From: Strongylocentrotus droebachiensis
Taxonomy: Eukaryota; Echinodermata; Echinoidea; Camarodonta; Strongylocentrotidae
Length of the DNA stretch: 64,000 nucleotides
NCBI GenBank assembly: GCA_035222895.1
Contig: JAVYIG010006600.1
Location: 51,082-115,081, forward strand
Direction of reading: 5' to 3'
Shown: one piece after another, positions 1-10,869 of the stretch
Numbering within the stretch: the first letter of the stretch is position 1
How the letters are laid out: each line of letters opens with the position of its first letter
Made by a program: the position numbers and the translations under genes
The notes under the pieces: generated by a model
Told to the model about the DNA's origin: nothing
Databases searched by the model: none
Seen by the model: only the letters and a program-made list of their open reading frames with translations

Positions 1-60
1 ACCCGTGTCTTTTTTTGCTCCCTCGACGAGACGACTCCACCCAACAACCCCTTTTCTCTT

Positions 61-460
61 TCACTCCCACTCCTCCTCCCTCAGACTCTTACCTCCCCTC
101 TCTCTCTCCTCTCTTTCATCCCCCGTTTCTTTTGTTTCCCTTTCACTCTTTTTTCCTGTTTTTTCCTTTTCTTTCTTTTCCTTTCTTTCCTCTCCTCCCT
201 TTTTTTCTTTTTTTCTATTTCTTTCTTCTCTTTTCTTTCCTTTCTTTTCCTTTCTTTCCTTTCCTTTCCTTTCTTTCTTTTCTTTTCCTTTTGTTTTGTT
301 TTCCTTTTCTTTTTTTCTTTTCTTTCCCTTTCCCTCTCTTTTTTTCCCTCTCCTGTTTTCCATCTCTTTTTTTTCCTCTCTTTTTTTCCCTCTCTTTTTT
401 TCCCTCTCTTTTTTTCCCTCTCTTTTTTCCCCTCTCTTTTTTCCCTCCCCCTTTTCTCTT
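61..460. repeat. Pyrimidine-rich low-complexity tract
   Basis: About 400 bases almost purely C and T on the + strand, made of irregular TTTCC, TTTTC and CCCTCTC units. Long open frames on both strands here (Ser/Phe/Leu-rich forward, Lys/Glu/Arg-rich reverse) follow from the composition and are not genes. It is followed by C-rich runs near 515-540 and 770-790. Confidence 0.9.
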
Positions 461-836
461 TTTCCCGACAGCAGCGCAATTTTACCGACAATATCCTGAC
501 AGGTGGGGGGGTGTCGCACCCCCCCGCACCCCCCCCCCCTTTGGCGACGCCCCTGGTCACATGGATGCCGGAAAATTAATGAAAAAGATTACCTAAATAA
601 CTGCAAAAATTAACCCGGCCTATATAAGGTCTTCTTAATTTTCCAATCCTTGTGACTGTACAGAAATGGTATTATGGTGAGACACAACTATAATATGAAT
701 CACTGTGTAATCAACAATTCAACAATAATAACCATTTACAAGATAACATTTAACAAATAAAAAAAAAAATTAGCCCCCCCCCCCCCCAAAAAAAAAAGAG
801 GGGAAATGGAATATTTTATATATATTTTTATTTTAA

Positions 837-1152
837 GTCTAGTCTCGTCTCTCGTTTTGTTATTGTTATTGTGTATGTGTACACTTCTTGTTTTTTGTAT
901 ACCCCCTTTTCCCTATTTATATTCTTAGGTAGTCACAAATATCTATTCATCATGTTTATCCGGCTCAGAGGGGGCCCTAATAATTACAAGCTCTGCTTTT
1001 ACCAGGGTCTCCTCGTCTTTCTTTTAGTTAACTTTGTTTTTATCATTGCCAAAATTTGTTATTTTGCATTGTAAATGTGTAATGATCCTATGTTATGCTC
1101 TATATGTCATTTGAAAGAAAGACGAATAAATATCTTATCTTATCTTATCACA
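837..1152 (+). mobile_element. 5'-truncated LINE copy, 3' untranslated end
   Basis: This stretch matches, nearly base for base and in opposite orientation, the 3' end of the LINE at 61936-62275. Both share the words 'ggtagtcacaaatatc', 'tttatccggctcagag', 'accagggtctcctcgtc' and 'catttgaaagaaagacgaat', and both end in a TATCT-type simple repeat ('atcttatcttatctt'). No ORF survives; only the 3' untranslated region is present, as expected for 5' truncation during target-primed reverse transcription. The simple-repeat tail resembles CR1-like LINEs, which is inference. Confidence 0.85.
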
Positions 1153-1280
1153 CCATAAAGACCAATTGGTATTATTAGTACAGGGAGTTAGAGCTATAGG
1201 AGCACTCAAGTCCCTGCTAACTAGCCGAGCGGTGAATGAATACGCAATATAGCGTGACATTTTCCATTTCTCTCGCCGAA

Positions 1281-1353
1281 GCCCGGTTAGCTCAGTCGGT
1301 AGAGCATCTGACTTTTAATCAGAGGGTCGCGGGTTCAAGTCCCTCATCGGGCG
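1281..1353 (+). tRNA. tRNA-Lys (anticodon TTT)
   Basis: A 73-base cloverleaf. The acceptor arm GCCCGGT pairs with ATCGGGC, followed by discriminator G. The D arm is GCTC/GAGC. The anticodon stem TCTGA/TCAGA is perfect and closes a CTTTTAA loop with anticodon TTT. The T loop is TTCAAGT. The internal promoter A box (TAGCTCAGTCGG) and B box (GGTTCAAGTCC) are intact, and a T6 polymerase III stop lies about 10 bases downstream. One T-stem pair (C opposite T) is mismatched, so a slightly decayed copy is possible. No intron and no CCA are encoded, as usual for a nuclear tRNA gene. Confidence 0.93.
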
Positions 1354-1914
1354 AGAGTATACTTTTTTGCATTTGTTGTACATTCCTGTTTTTTTCTTTC
1401 TTTCATGAATACCAACAACATCGTATCTTTCATATTTTTTTAAATCCTGAGTTTCTTTCTTTTTTATTCTGGAGGAAACAAGATTTCTGTGTTTGTCCAT
1501 ACGGAAACGAATTAAGCAGCGTAAAGCTACATTACAGTCCCACATGCTGATATTCCTGTGAGCTATATGCTAATGGTGCACCAATCAAGTGACGTGCTGT
1601 CGACGTGGACATGCTCCTTATGGCTTTTAATTTTAAAAGTCTGTGAATGTGTTCAAGAATTCTGAATATATAGTATACAAACACGATAACTTGGCTTGGA
1701 AATCAACAGGAAACAGAGCAAACAGTGTCTATTTCATCGTCGTAGGTAAGTATTTCAACTTAACTTATCATCAAACTTGTCAACACAACAGTCAATACGC
1801 ATTCAGCTCAGCATTGCTATTTCAAAAAGGCATTAGATCTAGTAAGCATGCAGAACTAATGCTCTGCTGGAGTGATTAAACTAAGACTTAACTAGTTTGT
1901 TCCTTTAATTATAA

Positions 1915-3326
1915 GGGCAGGTCCAAGCTATTTGGATTGTGACGTACGGGATATTCAGAGACTTTAAACAAGAAATAACAACATATGAAATTATTTATAG
2001 GCCTAGACCTATGGCTATCTTTTGGGAGTCGCGAACTCGCCCCGCGGGACATCTCGCCCTAGACCGAATTTTCCGTCTCTTTCGTTCGTTAGCCTCTTAT
2101 TGGGGTAGGGTCGGCCGGCTCTCTCTTTAGAGACGGAAACCGTTTAATCACATGTCCTTGCTAAACGCCACGACCAACTCTGGTCGTAGCGTTTTGCCCC
2201 CAAAATCCCCCAAAATGTCATTTTACCTCGTGTATATCCAAATGTAAATTAGGCCTAGGGTATAATAATTCAGTTCCACTTACTAACTTGCTTGAAATAA
2301 TCCGTTTAATGGTCCCTTTTAAGGAAAAACTGTGATAACGCCATTACGAACGTGTAGATGGCGCACAGTTTTTCCTTCATAATCATTTTGCCTTCGGCGT
2401 AGACTAGAAGGGATGAGATTGATTTAGATGACTCCGGCAGCGAGAGTTTAACACGACTTCCAAGATTTTCAACACGGCTGTCAATTTAGACCCATAATTT
2501 CCTTAAAAGGGACCATTAAACGGATTATTTCAAGCAAGTTAGTAAGTGGAACCGAATTATTATACCCTAGGCCTAATTTACATTTGGATATACACGAGGT
2601 AAAATGACATTTTGGGGGATTTTGGGGGCAAAACGCTACGACCAGAGTTGGTCGTGGCGTTAGCAAGGACATGTGATTAAACGGTTTCCGTCTCTAAAGA
2701 GAGAGCCGGCCGACCCTACCCCAATAAGAGGCTAACGAACGAAAGAGACGGAAAATTCGGTCTAATCTCCCCCCAGCCTTTTAGGCTGGGGCGAGATGTC
2801 CCGATATGATTAATCGATCGAGAGATACCAATGTGTATATGTTTGTGCTCATTGTGACTTAATAATGCCATTTCCAACCACAATCTGCAATGGAATTGTG
2901 TTATAGACTATGATACTATTGAAGACAATCTATAACTTCTCTTTAGGTAAAATGACAAAAAAACGGCATTTCGGCGAGTTAGCCCGGATTCATCTTTTGG
3001 TATGACTATGAGTCTGTGGCTATTATGGGCTAGTTCATTTGTGGAAAGTTTTAGTTCTGACTAATTTTTTTATTAATTTTTAATGTAATTAATGTGCAGC
3101 GTGACGTACGGTTCACAGTGTCCCGTACGTCACGCAGCACATTAATTACATTAAAAATTAATTGAAAAATTTGTCAGAACTAAAACTTTCCACAAATGAA
3201 CTAGCCTATAATAGCCACAGACTCATACCAAAAGATAGCCATAAAAATAATTTCATCCATTGTTATTTCTTGTTTAAAGTCTCTGAATGTCCCGTACGTC
3301 ACAATCCAAATAGCTTGGACCTGCCC
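1915..3326. mobile_element. Foldback (long inverted repeat) element, host of a nested insertion
   Basis: The left end (gggcaggtccaagctatt, 1915) is the reverse complement of the right end, which stops at 3326. The inverted arms carry on through '(g)acgtacggg' and 'tggctatcttttgg', are interrupted at 2026, resume at 3001, and meet at a central turn around 3105-3130 between two copies of 'cgtgacgtacg'/'cgtacgtcacg'. Each arm is roughly 200 bases once the insertion is removed. ATAA flanks both ends and may be the target duplication. No coding frame is seen, so it is a non-autonomous element. Confidence 0.85.
2026..2991. mobile_element. Nested foldback element with 9-bp target duplication
   Basis: The insertion is flanked by direct copies of ATCTTTTGG at 2017-2025 and 2992-3000. 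Removing it restores the arm symmetry of the outer element. Its ends are inverted and related (GAGTCGCGAACTCGCC against GAATCCGGGCTAACTCGCC). Inside is a second, longer inverted repeat: roughly 2043-2325 against 2497-2803, near-identical over about 280 bases, with a loop near 2330-2490. A 9-bp duplication with long inverted repeats fits Mutator-like or foldback elements; the superfamily call is inference. Confidence 0.8.
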
Positions 3327-3330
3327 ATAA

Positions 3331-4253
3331 ATCTTTTACTAGGTAGCTGTTCATGATTTAAATTTACTAACTGGTACTGTGTAAGTACGACTACGAGAAT
3401 CATTTTGACCACTAAAGTTTTTCCTGGTGCACTGTGCGATGAGAAAAGGTCGAGAACAAGTGAGTGTCAATGCAAAAAATCATTGTTCTTATTTTAAAAC
3501 CAATTTATGTACACTGTATAGACTATAACAAAATGTATACTATATTCTGTACATAAGCCTAAGGCCTATATGCTATACAATGTAGATGGTAATTGTAATA
3601 CATTCACACATGATTATTATTAATATTATGTTTATTGGATTTTTGAATTTTGTTGATTTGATTGAATTGATGTGTGTGTATATTTGTTTTTGTCTTTCTG
3701 ACATTTAATTTCAATCATTAATGAATAATTGTGACATATATATACGATGGAGATTTAAATTTATATTGGTATTCATGTTGATGATCGAAGTTTCAGGACT
3801 CAAAACAACTTTTTGATGGGGGGGGGGGGGTGGTGTTAAGGACTGAACGTGAACGTACCCTGGGTATATAGGCAACAAATTGCATAGGCCTAGGGTCTAG
3901 TTGTATTCAGTTGATGAGTCTACCAGTGTTTAGTATAACGTTCTGTTATATAAAATGTAATTTTCATAATAATATCTAGATAATGTTCTCTCGGTAACTG
4001 TGTTAACTTATTATGGGCGTTACCAACTCGAGCTATGCTTTCCGGGTTTTCGCCTCCTTCCGTATCTGAATTACCTACTGTATACTCTATGTTAAATTAA
4101 TTGTTACATATATCATTTATATATTATATACATCGTGTTTCATATCGTACTGTTGAGAAGGAAATAAATGTTAAAAAATACAAAATATAAATAACTTTTA
4201 CAATAGACAGTTCTTATTTCTTTTCAATCTGCAGACAATATCTGAGCGTCATC
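3331..4253. other. Gene-free stretch upstream of EAF, with a possible promoter
   Basis: AT-rich sequence with a G12 run near 3820 and no coding frame. The only GC-richer patch is 4015-4075, which holds two ETS-like words (TTCCGG and CTTCCG) and may be part of the EAF promoter. The bases before the EAF start look like a splice acceptor (ttttcaatctgcag, ending about 4234), so an untranslated first exon probably lies within or upstream of this stretch. Confidence 0.35.
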
Positions 4254-7200
4254 ATGGCAAAAAGCGACAGAGATCAACAAGCAGGTCAGATTTTTGGGAG
4301 CAGACAACATGAGCTGAAACTTGGCAAAAGCTTTCAAGAAGACAACAGCTGTGGATTCCATACCATAAGATGTAAGACATAAACAATGTGTTAATCGTCA
4401 TTTTTTGTCTCAAATGATTGCCTGCTTCTGTTGTAATTTCCACCTAGTCCTAACCTTTTCCTCTTTTTCGTATTAGTTTTTCTGTGTTATGCATTTAACA
4501 ATGTGTCCAGTTTGAATAGTTTGATCTAGGATGTTTCAGGCACTTGTGATGTAAATTAATGAGGAAAATCGTCTTTTTCTTCTTTCTTCTTTTTCTGTTT
4601 TCTTCTTCATCTTGTTTTCTTCTTCTTTTGATTCTTCTTTTGATTCTTCTTGTTTGTCTTCTCATCTTCTCATCATTCTTCTTCTTCAAATTCTTTTTCT
4701 TATTCTTTTTCTTTTTTGTGTGTACCTTTTTCAAAATGTGAACTGAAGTAAGGTGCCTTTAATTTTTTTATTTTTTTTATTTACATGGCCAGATTGCCCA
4801 GTCTTTTAAACCTTTTTTTACTGATTAAAACTTGTTATGTAAGATCTCTTCAATATTGAAATTTCCAGAGATATTCACTCACCACACTCAGATATTTGGT
4901 GTTGTTATAAAAGTTGTTGTAAAAGTCACCCGAAGAAAATACATGACAACTGACAATTATGGACAAATTATATACGTATAAAAAGATTTTCTCTTGAAAA
5001 ACACAAATAATTTGCTGAAAAATCATAAATATATCATGGAAAGGCGTAAAGTGGAATTTTCTGGATAGCCATGTCACTCTCTTAAGGACCACTGAAGGCA
5101 GAAAATTAACATTTTTGAGAGATGATAACTGCTGGCCCCAAACATATTTCGAACTTTGAAGAGGGAAGTTGTTATATTTGATCAGTAAGGCTTCCCCTTC
5201 ACAATCGTGAATTTTGCATAAATTCAAAACACTTTTGATTCTTCGGGTAAATACTTTAACTATATTATATTATTTTACAACATTCTTTGCTCATCTGCTC
5301 TTTCTCCTGTCAGATGACTTCAAGCCAGCATCAGTAGATTATTCAAGAGAGGCAGCACTAGATGTGGGAGAAAGCAATGAAGTTAACATTACATTCCCCA
5401 ATGCAGAGGTTAGTGTTTCAGTGTAAAAATCTTTGTTGTTGCTGTGTATTTTTAAGTTTGCAGTTGTAAAATGAATTATTTTGATTTTTGCATTTGATTT
5501 GTTTTTGCTTTGTTATATTTCTCCAGGGCCCCATTTCACAAAACTTGTCTTCAGTGACAAATGACAATTTTTGTTGAAAGCTACTGAAATCCTTGCTTCT
5601 GATTGGTTATCAGCAGATTTGTCAATCATTTTTGTAATTTGTCATTGAAAAAGGCTTTGGGAAACGGGTCCCTGAGCTACAACTGTACATGATCACTCTC
5701 TACCCCTTGCATTTTTTTGTTCAATTTGACAAGATGACTACATTCACATGATATTCCTTGAAATAATAGTTTGTTGGCACAAATCCCTATGTCTGATTAC
5801 ATGTAAGTGTACCTTATTCAAGTCTATGATTTCAAACCCTTTCTATTTTTAATTATTGGAACTGATGTTAGAGTTGAGTTCCTCTAGGTAATGACGATGA
5901 TGATTCACAGCATTTGTATGGCGCCATATATCTGTTTTAAAAAAACATTCAAAGGCGCGAGCTCCTCCAATAAAGTTAGCATTTAAATGTCTGAAGGAAG
6001 ATGAGAGTAATTAACAATTTTGTAATTAACAACTTTGTTTGCCCTGGTCCAGCAAATACACATTTTTAAATGTACTTATGACTTCTTTCTTCAAAGTTCT
6101 TAACGTTATGCAAATTCTGATACTTTTTGTTTCTAGAACAAGGGTAGTACAGTATTTGGTGGATCTAAGAAACCATATCAGAAGGAATGCGTGCTGATCT
6201 TTGATCATCGGACAGGAGAGTTTACACTCGAACGCTTGAGCTGTAACATTCAAGTCAAGAGACTGAGGTGAGTGAAGCTTAAAGATAAACTCCAGTTCTG
6301 GTAAAAAAAAGAAATTAATTCTCACAGAATCAAACGAAACTTACACTGAATGTTCAAGATTACAAATAAATGACATGTGCCAAACAATTTTGGAAGAAAA
6401 TGTATACTGGCTGAGTAATGAGCATAGAAAGACAAGGAAATCAAGGTAGTACTAGCCCCGACACCATGTGTGTTGTCCCATATATAGCTTTTTGTGTACA
6501 GTGCTTGTTACTTTACCAAGGCTCGGTCAAATTTATTATGATTTTGATGACTCCAGAACCTTACAGTGCACACCAATACCTACATGCTACATGATCGACT
6601 GTTTCTGATCCTTTCCACACCTTTTCTTTCACAATGCAATCGCATTACCAGTACTAAAGTTTATCTTTAAGGAATCTTGATGTGTCCTGAGGCTGAGATA
6701 GTAGGGACTTTTAGATTTGCACGTTGACATAGTGGACTGCTACGTGTGACGTCCTTTTAAGGCACTGTGACTTCCTTTTAAGGCACTGCCAGTGCATTAA
6801 AAGGAGGTCACACGTAGCAGTCCACTATGTTGAAGGACAAATCTAAAAGTCCCTAGGAGTAAGCCTAAATATATTCTGTATTCATATGGGTAATTCCATA
6901 AATTAGGGACCCACTTTGTGACATTTTTCGGTGTCCCACTTACATATTAAAGGAACCCACACATATTTGTTGCTCTGAGTAAAGACTTAACTAGTGGAGT
7001 GAGATTGTTAGTGATTCTCAGTATGAGGATGCAGTATTATGCAGAACAAACAGGACAGTTGTTTGACAAATGACAACTCCAAGACACTACGTCTTGGTGA
7101 CTTTATAATAACCTACAGTGTATTCATCCAATTTGAAGAGCCCCTTTGCGTAGTGACTACAACTTTCAAACATTCATTGCTTTCTAATGTTTTGCCCGAT

Positions 7201-9674
7201 TTTCCCCAACTTTCACCAGTCTGTTGTTTTCTTTCAGAACGATTTGCCATTATTAAAGGTTGGATTTTCCTTAAAATGTATAATATTGTCTTGGATGGTA
7301 TCACTTGAATTCTCACTTCTTATGTCTTGTGTGTTTGTATTCAAGACAAGAGGGAACAAGCAAAGCCCAGAAGCCTCCTAAAGGCCAACAAGCGTCGGGC
7401 TCCAAGAGCTCGCCCAACCCTCGATCAAGCAGCCAAGTATCTTCAAAAAGCTCCCCTAACCCTCGATCAAGCAGCCAAGCATCCGGCTCCAAGAGTTCCC
7501 CCAACCCTCGATCAAACAGCCAAGGCAACAAGAAGAAAGATACCCCTCTCAACTCACCGGCTCAACAAGCTGAAAGAAGAGGTAATTGGTGTCATTATAC
7601 TTTCAATTTCATAGATGCATTGTAAACCTAGTTAATTCAATTCAAATTATTCTAATATTGACTGCTTATGTTTCAGGTCACAGTTGAATGTATAGCTCCT
7701 CGGTTAATCTCGAGACTGCACTATGCCCCTTGACTTTGTCTCATGTCTCGGTATAATTTTGATATCCCCTTGGGCAAAAGTTTTAACCATTTTAACCCTG
7801 CCCCTTGAAGTAGTCAATATTTGTATAATACATAAGCTAAAATTTCAAGTATTTTAGACTTTTCATAAATTCTACATCAGGAACATGAAATCTCCTTGAT
7901 AATAGATAATATGAAAAAATTTGAATCAACATTTCATGCCTTTTAAAATAACTTTTACAAAATATTTTCAAGGATGCTAATGGCATCCCATAATTGTTAA
8001 GTCCAACTTAGAGATAACTTGAACTTAGGATCTTTGTGAAACACTCCCCATGACTTGTGTCAATTCTATATGTATTATCCCTTGATATTTTTCTCATGCA
8101 GTTGAAAGGTCACCAGCACCCCAGCCATCACCCCTTGCCGCTTCCGAGCCTTCCCCTGCCCCACCCAGTGTACCCAGTGTCGTGGACAAAGATGCAGACT
8201 CATCGGACGGCTACATGTCAGCCAGTGATAGTGATGATGATAGCAGTAGTAGCAGTGGAAGCAGCTCTAGCGACAATGACGATGATGATGATGATGGCGA
8301 TAGGGATGCAGGAGCTAGGAGGATTGAACAAGCAACAGAGAGAGGTAACATCGATAAAGCCGGTCCATTTCGTATGGGGGTGGGGGGGGGGGGGGGGTAG
8401 TTATTGGGCTAAGATAATAATAATAAAAACAGTGCTTATAAAATGATTTATACCAAAGTCTCTATAAAGCGCTATAACAAACAAAATACAATGATTAACA
8501 ATTACATATTAAACAAAACAAGAAATTACCAATAAACCTATAAATTACAATACATATGAAATATACATCAATGTGTGAACAGAGTAAGTTAATCATCAAA
8601 AGCAATTTTGATGTGTATTAAGACAAGCTTTGAAGTGGTTGACAGGTGGTAACTAGCCTTCAAAATATATTCCTACGATTTTAGATTATTAGCAATTTTA
8701 TCAGATACCAGATACTGCACTCAATACCATATGGTCTATGGGTGTTCTCATTGAGACATGAAATGTAATGATATTCACAAGTCACAACTGTCTGCTCACC
8801 GAGCCTTTGATGAAGCAATTTGACTGGAAATAGGGGTTTATTATAGACGTGAAATTCATACCTGTCTGGTGTATTCTCATTTCAATCTTAATTTTCTTTT
8901 CCTCCAGTTTCCAGTAAATTGTCACCTGCCCAGCCAAGTCCAGTGTCAAGACTACTGAACGTCAGCCCTTTATTAACTCTCAGTAAGTACCCTCATGATT
9001 GTATGTTGTCCCTTCGGGTTCTCAGGTGGAGAGCTACATGTACCTTAACTGTTATTTTCATTCATATTAAAGATTAAAGAATGTAGCCAACACCAATCAT
9101 GTATTCAAGTTGCTTGTACATGCTTTAAGTTTGTTCACCGTGCCTGGCCTTGCACTTGCACTATATAGGTTTGCTTATGTTTTCTTTACATTTATAGCAC
9201 TACCATGGTTAACGATGAATTTGAGTTCTGGTCGTACGATTGCATAATTGTGAGGGAAACTTTGTGGAATCGATCAGAAAAGGTTGATCATCTAACATTT
9301 AGGTATTGGTGTGTACTGCAAGGTTCTGGAATCATCAAAATGATAAGAAATCCGGCCCAGTCTTGGTAAAGTTACAAGCACTCTACACTCTACACGGACA
9401 ATATGTGGCATAAAAATCTGTCCTGATTTTTATGATGTTACATGCCATGTTTAGAATATTTAGGCATTTGAAGATCCATGCTTTTCAGGGAACATTTTTT
9501 ATCTGATGTTCTTCCACACTTGTATAATACAATGATAACGCTCACAAATTATTGTTCACCTCTTCCAAGAACTCAACCTTCTCTTTAAACTGACTGTTTT
9601 TCATCTCACTCTTTGTTTCTCCAGGTGAGGATCTTCAGCTGAGTGAATCGGGTAGTGACAGTGACAGTGACTGA
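4254..9674 (+). CDS. EAF: ELL-associated factor (EAF1/EAF2 orthologue)
   Basis: Nuclear transcription-elongation cofactor that binds ELL and belongs to super/little elongation complexes. Seven coding exons join with matching phases: 4254-4371, 5314-5408, 6137-6267, 7346-7581, 8102-8344, 8908-8982, 9625-9674; every intron is GT-AG. The predicted protein is 315 aa (human EAF1 is 268). The conserved N-terminal domain shows FHTIRYDFKPAS across the first junction, then [13 protein letters not shown]. The middle is Ser/Pro-rich, with three copies of a [12 protein letters not shown]-type repeat encoded by exon 4. Exon 5 holds an acidic Ser/Asp transactivation-like stretch. The C-terminus [15 protein letters not shown] matches the EAF family end. 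The ATG at 4254 gives an N-terminus of family length, but the acceptor-like sequence just upstream means a 5' UTR exon is likely. The introns carry several small inverted-repeat elements. Confidence 0.95.
5524..5674. mobile_element. Short TIR element in EAF intron 2
   Basis: Imperfect terminal inverted repeats: 'cagggccccatttcacaaa' at the left, 'tttgggaaacgggtccctg' at the right. It is about 150 bases with no coding capacity. 'GGGxCCxGTTTC' ends recur elsewhere in this window (14885, 15905, 23580), so this looks like a common local MITE type. Confidence 0.65.
6279..6670. mobile_element. MITE family A, copy 1 (EAF intron 3)
   Basis: The ends are inverted repeats (TTAAAGATAAACT at the left, AGTTTATCTTTAA at the right), extending into 'CAGTTCTGG'/'CCAGTACT'. 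The body shares words with two other copies, at 9208-9590 (opposite strand) and 52987-53384: 'tgtacagtg', 'ccagaacctt', 'cacaccttttctttcacaat'. It is about 390 bases with no ORF. Confidence 0.75.
6702..6855. repeat. Foldback hairpin in EAF intron 3
   Basis: 'tagggacttttagattt' at 6702 is the reverse complement of the end at 6855. The arms continue through 'catagtggactgctacgtgtgac' and its complement. Arm length is about 65 bases with a short loop carrying two 'ccttttaaggcactg' repeats. No coding content. Confidence 0.8.
9208..9590. mobile_element. MITE family A, copy 2 (EAF intron 6, inverted)
   Basis: Ends: GTTAACGATGAATTTGAGTTCTGG at the left, its related complement (AGAACTCAACCTTCTCTTTAAAC) at the right. 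The interior is the reverse complement of copy 1 (for example 'aggttctggaatcatcaaaat' here against 'attttgatgactccagaacct'). Non-coding. Confidence 0.7.
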
Positions 9675-10042
9675 TCCAGGGAGTATATCAGAGATCTATC
9701 CGCTTCCATTATATGTGCAATTATTTTCTTACTCATTTAACCATTAATAAGTATCTCGTAAGGCTCATCCATACATGAGGCAGTAAAACACAGCAGGGTT
9801 TGTTTTTTTAATCGTGACTTAGGCGTAAAAATGCTTCAAGTTTCAGTATCTGATAACACACAGAGTGAGGTCGTATACAGGATGTAGCCAATGGCAAACC
9901 TGTATTCAAGTCACATGTTTATGTCTTCTTATTGAATTCCTCCGCTTGGCGAAGAATCGTGTATGATCACAGGTTATTGGGAAACAATTGCTCTCTCAGA
10001 GATAGTCTTTAGATGAGAGACACAGGAAGAATGAAATACAGA

Positions 10043-10048
10043 AATAAA
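10043..10048 (+). terminator. Candidate polyadenylation signal for EAF
   Basis: AATAAA lies about 370 bases after the EAF stop codon. It is the first such hexamer noted there. The position is plausible but not proven. Confidence 0.35.
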
Positions 10049-10197
10049 GTGTAAAGAGATCTTGTGATAAAGTGCAGATTGGCTTGGCCCGGCAATTGCG
10101 CGCAGCAATTTTGTTTTTTTATCATCCCAACTTGCCATTTACTTACAATGAAAAATAAAGGAATTTCCTGTGTCATGCCTGAACGAGTCAGCATACA

Positions 10198-10561
10198 GAG
10201 ATGCCAACCAGTACGATTAAATCATATTTAGTACGATAATAAGAGTGAAATACGATCTTAAAATCTTAAAATACGAGTTTTCAATTTTTGTTCCTCCAAA
10301 AAACAAAAAAACAAAAGTTTTTTTTTTTAAACCCGTAAAAAAAAAAGCGGAATCGCATAGAAACATGTACAAGTAAACCCGCCAACCCCAACAAAAAGTT
10401 TGCTTTACAATTTTCCCATTAAATTTTAATGAAAGAGCAAACATTTTCTGAAATTTTACTGTGTTGAGTTTTCGTGAAAATCTGATTTTTCTCTCCAAAT
10501 CTGATTTTTTTTTTTTTAGGATACTCAGTCTGTTTTTTTGTGTCGGAGAGGTTGGCATCTC
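10198..10561. mobile_element. TIR element family B, copy 1
   Basis: Starts GAGATGCCAACCAGTACG and ends with the complement GGTTGGCATCTC. The same terminal motif bounds a second element at 19545-19995. The interior contains poly-T and poly-A runs and no gene. Confidence 0.75.
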
Positions 10562-10640
10562 CGAGTATATATATACAAATGTACATTATTTAAAATGAAG
10601 TATAAGCGGTACATTTCATTTGGGAGACTGAATTATAAGC

Positions 10641-10869
10641 TTTCAGGGTTACACCATGTAGTTCTTTCAAAGGAATGAGATCCCTGGAAAGGGTTGTGAG
10701 CTCCACTACTAAAGAGCTCTTGGGTATTGATGTTGCGATCAGTATACTCTGATCGTCTTCAGGAAAATGGCTGTTGAGAACATTTAGAACTAATAGCTCT
10801 TAGCAGAGCTCTCCAGCCCTTTTCAGGGCTTTAGTCCCCTTGAAAGAATGACATGGTGTTACCCTGAAA
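10641..10869. mobile_element. Small TIR element (about 230 bases)
   Basis: The left end 'tttcagggttacaccatgt' matches the complement of the right end 'acatggtgttaccctgaaa'; arms continue through 'gttctttcaa' and 'ttgaaagaa'. A central 'gcgatcagtatactctgatcg' forms its own small hairpin. No ORF. Confidence 0.75.

Noticed and set aside
5-596. Four long open frames on both strands
   Set aside because: They come from the pyrimidine-rich low-complexity tract and have no conserved pattern.
4495-4741. Lys-rich and Phe/Leu-rich frames on opposite strands
   Set aside because: A TTCTTC-type simple sequence within EAF intron 1.
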